DNA from: Gigaspora margarita
Lineage: Eukaryota; Glomeromycota; Glomeromycetes; Diversisporales; Gigasporaceae
Direction: 5' to 3'
Assembly: GCA_009809945.1 (NCBI GenBank)
Contig: WTPW01000838.1
Span: 194,029-258,028, forward strand
Length of the DNA stretch: 64,000 bases
The notes under the pieces: generated by a model
The model's input: the letters and a program-made list of their open reading frames with translations, nothing else
What the model was told of the DNA's origin: nothing
Databases searched by the model: none
Part shown: positions 13,330 to 25,170 of the stretch, piece by piece
How the letters are laid out: every line of letters starts with the position of its first letter
Numbering within the stretch: the stretch's first letter is position 1
Translations under genes and position numbers: made by a program

Positions 13330-13834
13330 TGGACCCTACATTATATAAAAATAGCTTATTGGCCAAAATTACTGAGATTATTAGTTACTTTTTTAACAAG
13401 TTAAATTTTGATCTTACAAATTTAAATTTTTAATCTTATATTTTTTAGAAATATTTATAATTAAGTATCATTAAGAAAAACATGCAATTCTAAAAATAGA
13501 TTTGTAATACCTTATTTTTATATTTTGAGTTTCTTTTAAAACTTGTCTAAAAATATGATTGATCTCTTAATTACAATAACATTCTTTATCTTTTAATTTA
13601 TAAATAATGTATATAAATAGTGTAAATTAATACTGAATACATATATATTGCACTTAGTTATAAATCTTGAATTAATAGATATTTATTAGACTGAATATTA
13701 AAATAATCTTAAAAACTTCCTTTCATTCAATATAAAACAGTCTAATTTCTACTTCCCATTTCTGATTTTGTGCAACTGCATTTTACAGCTACTTATATAT
13801 AAAATGTGCATGATACTGCATAATAAAATTTTTT

Positions 13835-14100
13835 AATTTTTATAGCTAATTTGAAAATTAGTAAGACATTTGATAAATTTTGTAATATTTGTCAGCAAAT
13901 TTTGGTAATAAGTTTTTAGTAATAAAAGTATAGTTTTGATAATATAATCCTTGGCTGGTACAAAATATACTGCAATAATATATCAGCTAAAAATTATATT
14001 ATCAAAAAACTATACTTTTATTATTGAAAAATAATTATCAAAATCTGAATGATATCAAAAAATTCATCACATGTCCCACAAATTTTCAAAATAGCTGTAA
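13835..14100. repeat. Foldback palindrome, arms about 115 bp
   Basis: ATTATATTATCAAAA... in the right arm complements TTTTGATAATATAAT in the left arm, and the outer parts pair as TATAGCTAATTTGAAAATT / AATTTTCAAAATAGCTGTA. There is no coding capacity. Confidence 0.55.
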
Positions 14101-14104
14101 AGCC

Positions 14105-15045
14105 ACTTGATTCATAAGTAGCAAAGCAACTTTTGTCTCAAAACATCATGAGACTGACATGTAACATGTTTGATTATAATTAGTCTAATAAAATCAATCA
14201 GTTGATCAATTAGTGATATTAGGTAAGTATGAGCTAATTTTGATGAAAGCATTCAGATGAGGTAATAAGACAATCTAAGAAACTAGTTAAGTAAGTATGA
14301 GGTAATATGTTTGTGTTCTGGTATAAATGTATTTGATAAGGTACATAGAAGAGATAGTCTTGTTTATTTTGCAAACCTGACTTTAGTTCTGGTTACATCA
14401 ACTCTTCCTCTCTACCAAATAAGTTTGCAGAAATAGCCTATCAGGATGACAGTCATATGGGAAGCTAAGGTCAATATGTGACTAATGTATTTGTTTAAGT
14501 AATTAATCTGCTGGGACAATATTCTTATATGCAAAGTTATAATGTTTTCATGACCTGTTGAGATAACAGTATATGAGAAGCTAGAGTCTGTATCTTTTGT
14601 TTAGAAACTTGGTCTGTCAAAATGATAGTTATTGGTACAAAATTCTAAATGCATTTTATGACCTGTTAGTACAGTAGTCATAAAAGAAAAGTAGAAAAAA
14701 AGAAGTTTCATGATGCTAGAAAGCTGCAAAGGTTGCTCAATTAGCAGGAGAAAAACACCTAGATGTTTTCTGTAGTTGGTTAGTTCCCAAAATAAGAGAC
14801 AACCCAAATTTTTATTATTAATAATACATATAAAAAAAGATACTACAAAGCTGCTTGGTATGTAAGTATCGAGGCAGCTATTGTCTTGAATCATCATGAA
14901 ACCAAACATGTGACATGTCTGATCATATTTGGTCTAATGATTGATCAAGTAATCAATTAGTGATATTTGATAAGTATGAAGTAATTGTCAGAAATAGAAA
15001 AGTCTAGGCAGTTAGTTGAGTAAATATGAGGTAATGAATGAACAG
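14105..15045 (+). repeat. Pair of diverged direct repeats, about 200 bp each
   Basis: 14110-14310 and 14850-15040 share, in the same order, a run around CATCATGA, CATGTNACATGT, TGATCAATTAGTGATATT, TAAGTATGA and GAGGTAATA. They lie about 740 bp apart. The DNA between them has weaker copies of CAGTNATANGAGAAGCTA. There is no gene. Confidence 0.5.
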
Positions 15046-15169
15046 GTATATTACCATAAATGGCTAAAAAAAATCCCCCTAGATAGTAGACCCACTATGT
15101 ACTTTACCTGAGTGCAGATCGCAGAATCTTCTTTAATTAAATATAGCTCTTTTTTAAAACCTAAATTGC

Positions 15170-15300
15170 ATATTATAAGTGAAAGTGTATGTGCATTTCA
15201 AATTTTTATACTACACAATATAAGCTCTTAGCTGCATACTATACCCAGGTCTATTATAGGTTTTAAAATTGGTAAAATGTAACAGACCCAGGTCTTGTAT
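15170..15300. repeat. Dispersed repeat, copy 1 (copy 2 near 46600-46715)
   Basis: The string GTGTATGTGCATTT, then AAATTTTTATAC, GGTTTTAAAATTGGTA and AGACCCAGGTCTTGTATC recurs in diverged form at 46600-46715 (GTGTATGCACTTTAAATTTT ... GGTTTAAAAATTGGTA ... AGACCCAAGCATTGTATC). It is an old interspersed element of unknown class. Confidence 0.45.
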
Positions 15301-15524
15301 CTGGCCATTTCAGTAGTAAGCAATAAGATTTGCAGAGAAAATAGTTTTTTTTTTCTGTGAACCTAATATTCATTCTGGTTACATCAAGCAAAGATTTGTA
15401 TATCCTTATACTATGAGCATAAATAAACAATAAACCTGTTACTAGCAAATAGTTATATCAAGTTATAGTATATAAAAGCCTGTAATTGATGACACCTATT
15501 AGCTACAATTTATTATCGATATAT

Positions 15525-15668
15525 GATTACCTAGATATTATATAGATCTTCCCACTTGGGCATTACCTAGATTTATATACCCAAGTAGAATCTATCTAGG
15601 TAAATCTACTCAAATATTGCCTGGATGAATCTATCTGGATAACTCTAGTCATTACCTAGTTAAAAGGG
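15525..15668. repeat. k-mer island, ACCTAGAT / ATCTAGGT
   Basis: ACCTAGAT, ATCTAGGT, ATCTATCT and CCTGGAT-like variants are packed on both strands. It belongs to the same class of islands as the others listed here. Confidence 0.45.
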
Positions 15669-15962
15669 GCCATTTATTGCTGATTAGGGTTTCACTAAGT
15701 AGCTAAACCCACCTCTACCTAATAATTTTTCAAGAATTTATTGAATAGAATATTATAATATATACATATATAAAAATATTAAATATTAAATAACTTTTGT
15801 TCTACTAGTTCAATTTAGATAATTTAACTACCAAAATGCTTATCTCAATGAATTGAATTCTAACAAGCCTAAAATTATTAAAGTCCAATTATAGGATCTC
15901 AGAAAATTTAATTTTCGTGTGATTTTAATAGTGATTTTTAAAATTACTAAAGAAAATTTTTT

Positions 15963-17662
15963 TATCAGTTTTACTAAATCACACTACTGGCATTCAATAC
16001 CAGTTCCAAAAAATTAACCCAGAAAGTTCAGAACCAATAAAGATTGATTTTATATAAAACATTAAAAATGCAATCAATTAGTTGGCCAAAATTTTTTAAA
16101 AATCAATTACAGTTAACTAATCAATTATTTTGTTAATCAATTAACTAATCAATTAATTAGTTAATCAATTCGTTAACAGTCAATTAGTTGTCAAAATTGA
16201 TTAATCAATTTTTGATTATTCTTGCTCAGATCTTTTATTAATACAAAGGTGATCTTCACAATAATAAACCTAATGTGATTTCATCAATGCATAGGGCAAT
16301 TTGTAATAGTTATTACTAGCTTCTTACATACCAGATAGAAAGTATTTAAATTTTTTTAATTTATTTATTTAACTGTCATTGCGAAACAAATATCTATAAA
16401 ATGCAACAAATGTAATTAATAAAAATATATCTAAGCTTACTACTAAACCTAATCATTAACCTTATTCTAACCTTACTACTAACCCTAATTATTAATCTTA
16501 CTCTAACCTTATTACTATAATCATTAACTTTACCAATAACTTTAATCTTATATAATTTATACTATCCCTAAACTAACTATTATCACATTACGCATTCACA
16601 AAAGTAATGGTAATGGAACAAAATACCAACAAACAACTACTATAAAAAATGTTGAAACCAATTGACTGAAGACAATCTAACAACTAGTGATGCCACTGAA
16701 ATTGATTTTTGAAAAAGGCCTATTTTGTTTTTATTAGAGAAAATTAAAATCTTTTATAAGGAAGAGCAAATAAAATTTATATAGATATGTTCTTTATAAT
16801 TTCGTCTATTCAAAAAAAAAGTAGCAAATAATTTTGTCTTTCAAGTAAAATAGGTCAAAAACAATTTCGTCTACAAATTTTAATTTCAGGTTTTCAAACC
16901 TGAAATGCTTTTGTTCTCATGTAGACTAATGACACAGCTTTAAAAAAAAAGACTGATTAGTAGAAGCACCAAAAACAATACTAGTTAATGACATAATGAC
17001 ATAACTCCGAAATCAACTACAATTAGGGTGCTGACATTTATTACCTAATATTCATTTACTATAGAGGCTTACCCCCCACCCCCAGGTAAGATCTATAAAT
17101 AGAATTTTAGCCAATCAAATTTAACTAAGGTAAGATTTTTCTTGACCCCCCCACCCCCTAAAATATTACCTAATAAATGTCAGCGCCCTTACCCTAGCGA
17201 TACAATACCAGCAAGGTGAAATGCAAAAAAAGTAACAATGACAATGGAACAAAATGCTAAAAAAAAGACTAGTTAGTAGAAGTACTGAAAACAACTTCAT
17301 CAGCTAATACATAACTGTAAAAGATCCTATGTCATTACCTACAATGACCTAATGATGCAACACTGCAAAAAAAAGTAACAACAATTACGATGTCAATAAT
17401 AATGACACTAATGATAATACCAATGTCAGCACCAATAACAATACCAGTGATAGCACTACCAATGACGATACCGACAGCAAAACAATATGATAAGAAGATA
17501 AATAAATTGTTAATAAAATAGAAAAAAGTAATGTAAAAAAAATACTTATATGCAGATCCTACCAGTGGTGATTTAGTATAACTGGAAAATAAAAATAACA
17601 CAATTTGACCCATTTCTGATACTGGCATTGAATGCTAGTAGTGTGATTTAGTAAAACTGTTT
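15963..17662. mobile_element. 1.7-kb region bounded by inverted repeats
   Basis: CAGTTTTACTAAATCACAC then TACTGGCATTCAAT at 15967-16005 is complemented by TACTGGCATTGAATGC then GTGTGATTTAGTAAAACTG at 17622-17662. The interior includes a CAATTA/TAATTG island (16075-16220), a degenerate CTAACCTTA-rich tract (16435-16560), a 173-bp MITE (17024-17196) and an ACCAATGAY-rich tract (17385-17475). No transposase was found. Confidence 0.5.
17024..17196. mobile_element. Small MITE with TAGGG termini
   Basis: The left end TAGGGTGCTGACATTTATTA faces a right end whose complement reads TAGGG followed by GCGCTGACATTTATTA. The interior carries two C-runs (CCCCCCACCCCC and CCCCCCCACCCCC). It is 173 bp and noncoding. 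Confidence 0.65.
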
Positions 17663-17728
17663 TTTTATAATTGAATAACTTTTGATTCACTAGTCCATTT
17701 TGGATGATTTAACTACTGTATATTGCCA

Positions 17729-17823
17729 AAAATAAGTTATCTTTGAAAATAAGTTATCTTTGAAAATAAGCTATCTTTGAAAATAAGCTATCTTTGAAAA
17801 TAAGCTATCTTTGAAAATAAGCT
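17729..17823. repeat. 17-bp tandem repeat, about 5.5 copies
   Basis: The unit ATCTTTGAAAATAAGYT repeats almost perfectly in tandem. The high identity between units suggests recent slippage or expansion. Confidence 0.8.
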
Positions 17824-17859
17824 TCCCCTCTTTTGGTCAAAAAATATAAAACCATTTTT

Positions 17860-18340
17860 AACCCAAAAATAAGATACCCCACAATTGAAGAAAGTTGCTA
17901 TAAGTAAAGTCCAAATTTTACTAAGTAAATCAATTAAAGTCACTCAATTAAACTTATTCAGAAGATCAAAATATGTATATTCTAAAATTTACAATAAAGT
18001 TGATGAACTTTTTATTAATTGAATTTTAGTTTTTATGTTTAAAATAAAAAGATTAAAATTTTATTAACAAAATATATTCATTGAAAGTAAAAATTAAAAA
18101 TCAAATAATAAAAAGTATTTCTTTTTGATGAAACTTTTAGAGGGTAGGGGTGGAGCAATTATCAGGTTCTATATATAATATAATATATCTAATATATAAT
18201 ATATATATATATATAATATTATATATATATAATTTTTAAGATTTTTGGTTAATTGCCAATAGTCATTACATAGTAAAGTATAAATTTTACTATATAAATC
18301 AGTTAATGGTGCTTAAGTAAACTTATTTTAAAAATTAAAT
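17860..18340. repeat. Diverged palindromic repeat and AT microsatellite
   Basis: AAGTTGCTATAAGTAAAG...AAATTTTACTA and its reversed relatives match the arms of the element at 22475-23067, so this is an older relative. At 18170-18235 it is interrupted by a TA-dinucleotide tract. Confidence 0.4.
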
Positions 18341-18454
18341 TACACTTATTCTAAAAAATCAGCTAATAAATGGCACTCTCCTTAATTTATTAACAATGAA
18401 TAACTCAGGTATAGTTTTTATTTAAAGCATATTTATTATATATTTTATTATACA

Positions 18455-18900
18455 TATATTAGAGTTCTTATGAACCTGAACTAAACTTTGGTCAATTTAG
18501 GTTTAGGTTTAGTTTGTCATATTCAATATTGAACTTTAAGTCAAGTTCATATTTAGTTCAAGTTCAATAGAACCCTAAACATTTCTCATATAGGTCATAA
18601 CTGGATTTTGGCCAATTTTGATCTAATTTGCTAAACATAACAAAATCTATTTACTTTAATATCTTTTTTTTGTTAGATGCGCCTTACTGAGAGCTTTATT
18701 TTAAAAAAAGTTTATTTAAATTGGGCTACTAAATGCCAAGAAAATTGCCAAAAACTGTTTTTTGCTTCTCAAATTTTAAGTGTTTTTGCTAAAAAAAATT
18801 CAAGTATAACCTCTATACTAAATGTCCGGGGTCCTAGTTCAATATTGAACTTTTAAATAAAGTTCTTGCTCAGTTCAGGTTCAGTTCAAGGTTCATAAAT
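18455..18900. repeat. Two GTTCA / TGAAC k-mer islands
   Basis: 18470-18590 starts TAGAGTTCT and ends AGAACCCTA, and is filled with GTTCA, TGAAC and GGTTTA. A second island lies at 18835-18900, beginning GTCCTAGTTCA. The ends of the first resemble the TAGGGTTC ends of the 27193-27478 element. Confidence 0.5.
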
Positions 18901-20379
18901 TGTTTACAAAACATAGTAAACAGTAAAAATATATTTACTAAATATTTTTTTATTGTCTTTAAATTTTTGAATTTGGAATTTTTTAAAGGGGGCTACTATT
19001 TTCACCATGGTATGTTGCTATTTTCACTATAGTTACACAGAATTTTCTATTTTTAGAATTCATTCTAACTTAATTTTAACTCTAACCTAACCCTAACCTA
19101 ACCTTAAAAACTAATAACAAATAAGTGCCCCTAATTGAAAGTTGTAGAGCTCATTTTTCTGATTCTAATAGTAATTAAATCATCAAAATTGGCCTAGTGG
19201 ATCCCAAGATACTTGGGATCAAAGAAGAGAACATAACAGTCAATCGAGATGTCATATTTGATTTTTTATCATATAATTTTCATAAATTACACAAATCTAC
19301 GAAATCACATTTTTAAAATTTTCTCCCAAAGTCTTAGTTATAACAAACAATGTCCCTTAAACAAATAAGTTGCCAGGGCTTCAACGAATCAAACAGTATA
19401 AAGTATATGAAAAACTAATGCCACTCAGTAATGTGCGACCCCTTTAAAGATGGGCAATTATTTTGCCTTCTGTCACATGATTCTTTTGGAGTTTTCAAGA
19501 TCTTTACATGAAAAATAGCTTGTTAGATGCGCACGAGTGAGAACTTTTAGTGAAATGCATCTTCGAAGAGTTGTTACATTAGAAACCTTGTGCTGAAAAT
19601 TAAAGAAAACTGTTTTATAATATATAGATTGCGATCTTTGCTAATAAGAAATTTTTTCTTTTAGTAAAATATCAAAAGCAAGACAGGCACAGATTTAGAA
19701 TTTTTATTTTTATCTAGATCTGCTTTGATTTTGTTTTGTGTTTCTTTTTTGCTTTGGAGCAGAAATTAGAATTGGATTTGAGATATCTTGTTTTTTTTTT
19801 GGTTTACTTTTTTTGGTTTTCTTTTTTGAACTAATATTTCTTTCATTTGTGAAGATTCCAGGCTTTCGTCGTTTGGTGTCATCGATGATTTCAACTTTTC
19901 GCTGTTTTCTTCATCATTTTAGTGCCATCATTTGTAGAGTTTCCAGGTGCACTTTAGCCTTGAGCAAGATTTTTCTTTCATATAAGTTTTACTTGAATTT
20001 GTTGAATTGATACCAGAAACAGCACTAGCTCACAACGTTGAATTAGTACTATGAAATACTTTGTGGTATTCGCGTTTTGGTGTGGGAAGCCCTTGATTTT
20101 TTTTTCGTAATAGTGCAAAATTTAACTAGATCGCAAAATTTTTTATTGTATGAAAATTCTTTTTTAAAGAGTGCAAAATTTTTTTGTTAATCGCAAAATT
20201 GGCACCGTATGTAGGATGTAATAATGATGTAATTAATAAATTAACTTTTAATAAAAAATTATTTATTTTAATTAAATTTAGTTAATAAATTAAATTTATA
20301 AGATTTATGAATTTTAATAAATTAAAAATTACAATATTACAATTTTATTTTAAAAAAAGACTATTGATTTGTAATTTAA

Positions 20380-20880
20380 CCTGACACTACCAACCCAATA
20401 CAAGAATAATAAAAAAAGAAACTTCAAATTGTCCATCCTGATACAATAATAATAAAAAAACTTTGAATCATCCATCCATCCTGATACAAGAATAAAAAAA
20501 ACTTCGAATTGTCTATCCCAATATAAGAATAATAAAAAAAAACTTTGAATCATCCTAAAATTGATAAATAAATTGTTATAGTTAATTCCATTTAAATTTA
20601 AATGCTAGAAGTATGCTAAGAATCTTACTGAAATCTGTGAAGTTCATATAAAATGCACTGGCTAACGCTGTTCCAAGTTTATTATTCCAAGATCTCAAGA
20701 AGTCAACATGGCGTTCTTCTTCTTCCTGGTTCAAGTTTATTATTTCAAGAGCCAAAGAAGTCAACACGGCATTCTTCCTTCCTTCTGTTCCAAGTCTTTT
20801 ATTCCACTAAGACCCAGAGAAATCAACGTGAAGTATTTCTTCTTATCCAAGGTTATTATTCCAGCTAAGATTTAACAAAG
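20380..20880. repeat. Two tandem arrays, periods about 56 and 63 bp
   Basis: At 20380-20565, four loose copies of a unit with CAATACAAGAATAATAAAAA, ACTTNGAAT and CATCC. At 20650-20880, three to four copies of a unit with TTCCAAGTTTATTATTCCA and AAGTCAACAYGGC then a TTCTTCTTC run. Both are noncoding. Confidence 0.6.
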
Positions 20881-21310
20881 TCAATGCATTTCCTCCTTTC
20901 CAACTATAAAATAGGTTAACGGCCTTGCAAGTTATGATTATTTTAAATCTTGTGCAGAAGTTTACTGGCAACTTCATTTTTGTAGTAAGAACTTTATTAG
21001 TTATATAATTTTGATTTCAATACTATAGATTATGAAACGAATGGGCATCTTCAAAGACATGATTCTTTTCAAGTTTGTTATTTTTTCTTACTTTAATCAT
21101 AGAGATAATAAAGTATTTTGTATTGCTAAATCGTTTATGTGTACAGAACACAGTTTCTTTTTATGAAACCCCTGAAAGTGACAATTAAAAATGGCCTACT
21201 ATTGCAATTTACTATGAAAATTGATAATTTCATAGGAGTGTCGATCACTCAAATTTCATAGTAAAAAATTTATTCACCTGATTTGCATAATATCTTGATC
21301 GACTAATAAG

Positions 21311-21747
21311 GATCAGCAAATTCACTATTACACAAAGTATAGAAATGCGTCAAATGAAAAATCATAATTTGCGCAGAATTTTATTATCACAATTGACTTT
21401 GAGTTCTTAAGTAAAGATGTTCTTTGGATCAAAAAAATGTAGTTTCTTAAAATCTGTTTATTATTTTCTTAGTAAAATTTTTTACTACAATAAAAAACTT
21501 CTCAAAACGTATATAAAGAAGTTAGAAAAAAAGCTATCAAACAAAAAATCGTGATTTGCACTGAATTTTATTATTACAATTGACTTTGGGCTCTTAAGTA
21601 AAGTTGTTTTTTGGCTCAAAAAATGTTAGTTTCTTGAAACATGTTTTATTAGTTTCTTAGTAAAATTTTTTACTACGATAAAAATACATTTCAAAACATA
21701 TGTAAAGAAAAATGAATAGTTTGTATAACAGTGAATTTGCTGATCCT
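21311..21747. mobile_element. Nested element: inverted ends around a 187-bp tandem duplication
   Basis: GATCAGCAAATTCACTATTA (21311) is complemented near 21718-21747 (AACAGTGAATTTGCTGATC). Between them, two copies of a 187-bp unit follow each other (landmarks ATTGACTTTGRGYTCTTAAG and TTAGTAAAATTTTTTACTAC, near 21400/21475 and 21585/21660). Confidence 0.55.
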
Positions 21748-22314
21748 CATGTTCTCTTCTTTGATCCCAAGTATCTTGGGATCCACTAGGCCGATTTTGA
21801 TGATTTAACTACTATTAGAATCAGAAAATGAGCTCTACAACTTTTAACTAGTACTAAAGAAGATTTACTTATTAGTTTTAGAGTTAGAATTATAGTAAAT
21901 TTATAATATATTTTATTAAATACTAAAAATAGAAATTCTTGTATAACTATAGTGGAAATAGCAAAATAAAATAGTGGAAATAGGCATCCCCTTTTAAAAA
22001 ACCTTTTTTCTTTACTAAATAAACCTTTTTTCAACTTCTAAAAAAAGTTGTCAAGGAGCATCATGCAATCAAAATAGTGGTTAAAATATTAAAATTAATT
22101 TAGTAGATTATGAGATATAAGTGTTTGAGTTTTTGCGACTAGTGTTGGAAATCTTATATTCTTATGTTTTCACAAGAACATTATTGATTTAATTTGAGAA
22201 CATTTACAAAAATTAAAATGTTCTCGAATAAAATATTTAGAGAACATTAAGCTTAAAAATATGTTCTCTATAGAAATATATAAAGTAAGAAAAAATTGGA
22301 TTAATTAATCTAGC

Positions 22315-22445
22315 AGTAGTACTCCTAGGTCTAGTCCAGACTTAAACTTAAAAATTTACTAATTTCAAACTTCAAACCAAACTCAGACTCAATTATGAGC
22401 TCAGTCTGAGTCTGGTCTGAAGTCTGCAGATTGGTCTAAGTTTGA
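22315..22445. repeat. k-mer island, AGTCTG / CAGACT
   Basis: Dense CAGACT, AGTCTG, GTCTGAG and TCTAGTCC strings occur on both strands, starting CTCCTAGGTCTAG. The same k-mer fills a second island at 25030-25170. Confidence 0.5.
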
Positions 22446-22474
22446 ATATATTTATATGTACATTTTATTACTTA

Positions 22475-23067
22475 GAGAAGTGCAGTAAATTACATAATTT
22501 TTTAGGAGGGAGGGGAGGTCCCCATTTATCACGTCCCATATATATATATAGAGTAAAATAGCCAATAATATTGAAGTATTTATTATAATAAAAATTCGCA
22601 GAAAGTTGCTACATAGTAAAGTCTAAATTTTACTATATTAATCAATAATTATCGATTAGTAAACTTGTTTAGAATATCAAAATACATATACTCTGAAATT
22701 TTTATCAAAATTAAAGAAGTTTTTATTATTTAACTTTTAATTTTTACTTATTTTTCAAAAAATTTTAAAATTTTTGTCAAACAAAAAATCAAAAAGTCAA
22801 ATAATAAAAAGTTCTTCAATACTGATAAAAATTTTAGAGTAAGTGTATTTTGATCTTCTGAATAAGTTTACTTAAGCAACTTTAATCGATACACATAGTA
22901 AAATTTTGATTTTACTATGTAGCGACTGTTATCGTACGTGGGGTCAAAAATATTTTTGATTTTTTTTAATATTAAAAGGACAAATTTGATTGGTCAATAG
23001 CCTATCACAGGGGGGAGGGGGGGTCAGACCTATGTAAACCCTAATTATGTAATTTACTGCACTTCCC
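22475..23067. mobile_element. Inverted-repeat element, AAGTGCAGTAAATTAC ends
   Basis: The termini are GAAGTGCAGTAAATTACATA and TATGTAATTTACTGCACTTC. Just inside lie G-runs (GGAGGGAGGGGAGG and GGGGGGAGGGGGGG), then a palindrome centred near 22750 with arms including AGTAAAGTCTAAATTTTACT. No coding frame. Confidence 0.65.
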
Positions 23068-23074
23068 TTAACAA

Positions 23075-23530
23075 GTTTGCTTAATGCGTAAAGTTAGAAT
23101 TAATTAATAAGCTTTTATGAATTATATGATTTTATAGAATTTTATTAATAAAATTCTATAAAATCTTGTAATTCACAAATTTTTAATAATTAATTCTAAC
23201 TTTATGCACTTAGTAAACTTGTTCAATACCAAAATTATATCAAATTAGAGAATTATCATTATTTTATTTGAAATTTAGAGAATTGATACATAATTTTGAT
23301 TTTTGATCAAAAAAGTCAAATTAAGCATCTTTTTTTCAAATTTCAAGTAAAACTAATTTAATGTATTTTTAGATGCTGAATAAGTTTATTTAGTGCATTA
23401 AGTAGAATTAACTAGTAAAATCTTGTGAATCATAAGTTTTTATGAATTTTATTAATTGAATTCTATGAAATCTTATAATTTACAAAATTTACTAATTAAT
23501 TCTAAATTTATGCACTAAGTAAACTTGCTC
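23075..23530. repeat. Two copies of an AT-rich hairpin family
   Basis: Hairpins at 23075-23225 and 23380-23530 share arms with TGCRYTAAGTNGAATTA / TTAATTCTAACTTTATGCA and a centre of ATTTTATTAATAAAAT type. Further copies lie at 26815-26935, 29035-29160 and 29320-29425, and one is split by an insertion (23600-23653 and 24913-25000). Palindromes around TTTTTGATCAAAAA link several copies. Confidence 0.55.
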
Positions 23531-23653
23531 ATCACCTAAAAATACATTAAATCAGCAAAATTTTTTATTTTGCTAATTAAATGTATTTTTAGATGCTAAA
23601 ACATTACCTTGTGCATAAAGTTAGAATTAATTAATAAAAATTTGTAAATTATA

Positions 23654-24912
23654 CAGTGCAGACAACCTAGTCCCAACCAATAAAAGTTTTTAGCAGCCAA
23701 AATTTAAAATTATGTAATGTGACCTAATTTGGTATTTTTACTATATACGGCCAAATTTGGTCGTACTTTTATTATATATAGCCAAATTTGGTACTTCTAT
23801 TATATACGGCCAAATTGGGTATTCTACTATAATATTACAAAATTTTTTAAAGTGATATATAACTGGACTAATTGATTATAATGATTATAATTGTTCAAGA
23901 GTTATTAATCGATTACTAATACTAATTGATTATAATCGATTTTCTATATATATCAAAATATAAAAATTCAATTAATATTGTTAGTTAAAAAATTCGCAAA
24001 TTTTAGCTAAATTTTAAAGCTGATTTTCTTAATAACTAACGATTAGAATTAGCACAAATTTTTATTGAAATAGTATTGATATTAGACTATAATATACTAA
24101 AATTTTAGCAAATTTGATTTGGAAGTTCTTGAGTAATTGCTTGCATACGATAGTTGATTTTTTTAAAAAAATTGACTATCATATGCAAGTAATTACTCAA
24201 GAACTACCAGTCAAATTTGCTAAAATTTTAGCATATTATAATATGAAATCAATACTATTTACAATAAAATTTTGAGCTAATTCTGATTGTTAGTTATCAA
24301 GAAAATCAGCTTTAAAATTTAGTAAAATTTGTGAATTTTGATTATATTTCATTATCTTTCACTATCGTTTTTAATTGATAGTGGGTTATATTTTGATAAT
24401 AATCAGATGATAGCTATTGATATAATTTGGTCTGCAAATTTTGGTAATGTAGCCCTAACTACATAAAACACAAAGATCGAATAACTTTTCCTAAATATCT
24501 AACAATAATGTGAAAGTCTTTTAATTTAATATATATGTGCCAAATTTTTATATATGGCAGCCGAATTAATACATACTATGAATAAACTGGCCAAATTTCT
24601 TATATTTAAAGTGCCCAAATTAATAGTATGAATAAACTGGCCAAATTTCTTATATTTAAGGTAGCCAAATTTCTTGGTTTAATATTATATGTGAAGCAGC
24701 CAAATTTCATATTTACTTATAATCTTGTTCTAACTTCCATCCTCTATTATTTTTTAAAATTAAATTTACAAAAATTCTAACAACGTGGAAGTGTTTAGCT
24801 TGTTTTGAATTAATATTTAAAATAGTATTTTTTGGTTACTATCTTTTTTGAAGAAGGATTAGCAATTTGAATGATATCAATTTTATTGGTCAGAACTAGG
24901 TTGTTTGCACTG
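23654..24912. mobile_element. Non-autonomous Tc1/mariner-like element, 1.26 kb
   Basis: The ends are CAGTGCAGACAACCTAGT and ACTAGGTTGTTTGCACTG, with TA on each side, and it splits one hairpin copy of the preceding family in two. That gives an empty-site comparison inside the window. The interior has about three 37-bp direct repeats (23720-23830) around GGCCAAATTTGGT, more GGCCAAATTTCTTATATT copies near 24590-24680, an ATTGATTA island and the palindrome at 23990-24340. No transposase is visible. Confidence 0.7.
23990..24340. repeat. Palindrome with arms about 170 bp
   Basis: Long complementary arms meet near 24165. Landmarks are CTAAAATTTTAGCAAATTTG / CAAATTTGCTAAAATTTTAG, AGTTCTTGAGTAATT / AATTACTCAAGAACT and GCTGATTTTCTT / AAGAAAATCAGC. 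It is nested within the CAGTGCA element. Confidence 0.65.
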
Positions 24913-25029
24913 TAAAATTTTATAGAATTTATTAATAAAATTTTGTAATTTACAAAATTTACTAATTAATTCTAACTTCAAGTACTAAGTAAACTTGTTT
25001 AGCACAAAAAAATAAATAAAAATATATTC

Positions 25030-25170
25030 AGAATCAGGCCAGTCTGCAAACTTTGGAGCAGACCCAAACTAAACTCAGACTTGACAAAAAGTCTAAATAT
25101 AAAAGTCTGAGTCCAGTCTGAATATCAAATCAGACTTGACTAAAGTCCAGTTGAGTTCAGTCTGTAGGGG
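25030..25170. repeat. k-mer island, AGTCTG / CAGACT (second)
   Basis: AGTCTG, CAGACT and AGTCCAGT strings alternate in both orientations and end at GTCTGTAGGGGC. It uses the same k-mer as 22315-22445, so the two may be copies of one element. Confidence 0.5.

Larger units (their letters stand above)
18988..21991. mobile_element. 3.0-kb element with long terminal inverted repeats
   Basis: The left arm 18988-19235 and right arm 21745-21991 are complementary over about 250 bp. Landmarks are GGGGGCTACTATTTTCAC / GTGGAAATAGGCATCCCC, GTTGTAGAGCTCATTTT / AAAATGAGCTCTACAAC and GATCCCAAGATACTTGGGATC / GATCCCAAGTATCTTGGGATC. The interior holds tandem repeats (20380-20565 and 20650-20880) and a nested 437-bp inverted-repeat segment (21311-21747). 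A 90-codon Phe-rich frame at 19738-20010 has no domain I recognise and is probably incidental. The element is non-autonomous. Confidence 0.65.

Noticed and set aside
19060-19110. CCTAACCCTAACC telomere-like tract
   Set aside because: It is short, degenerate and part of an element's inverted arm, so not a telomere.
19738-20010. 90-codon Phe-rich frame inside the 3-kb element as a transposase
   Set aside because: It has no catalytic motif, T-rich composition explains it, and it is far too short.
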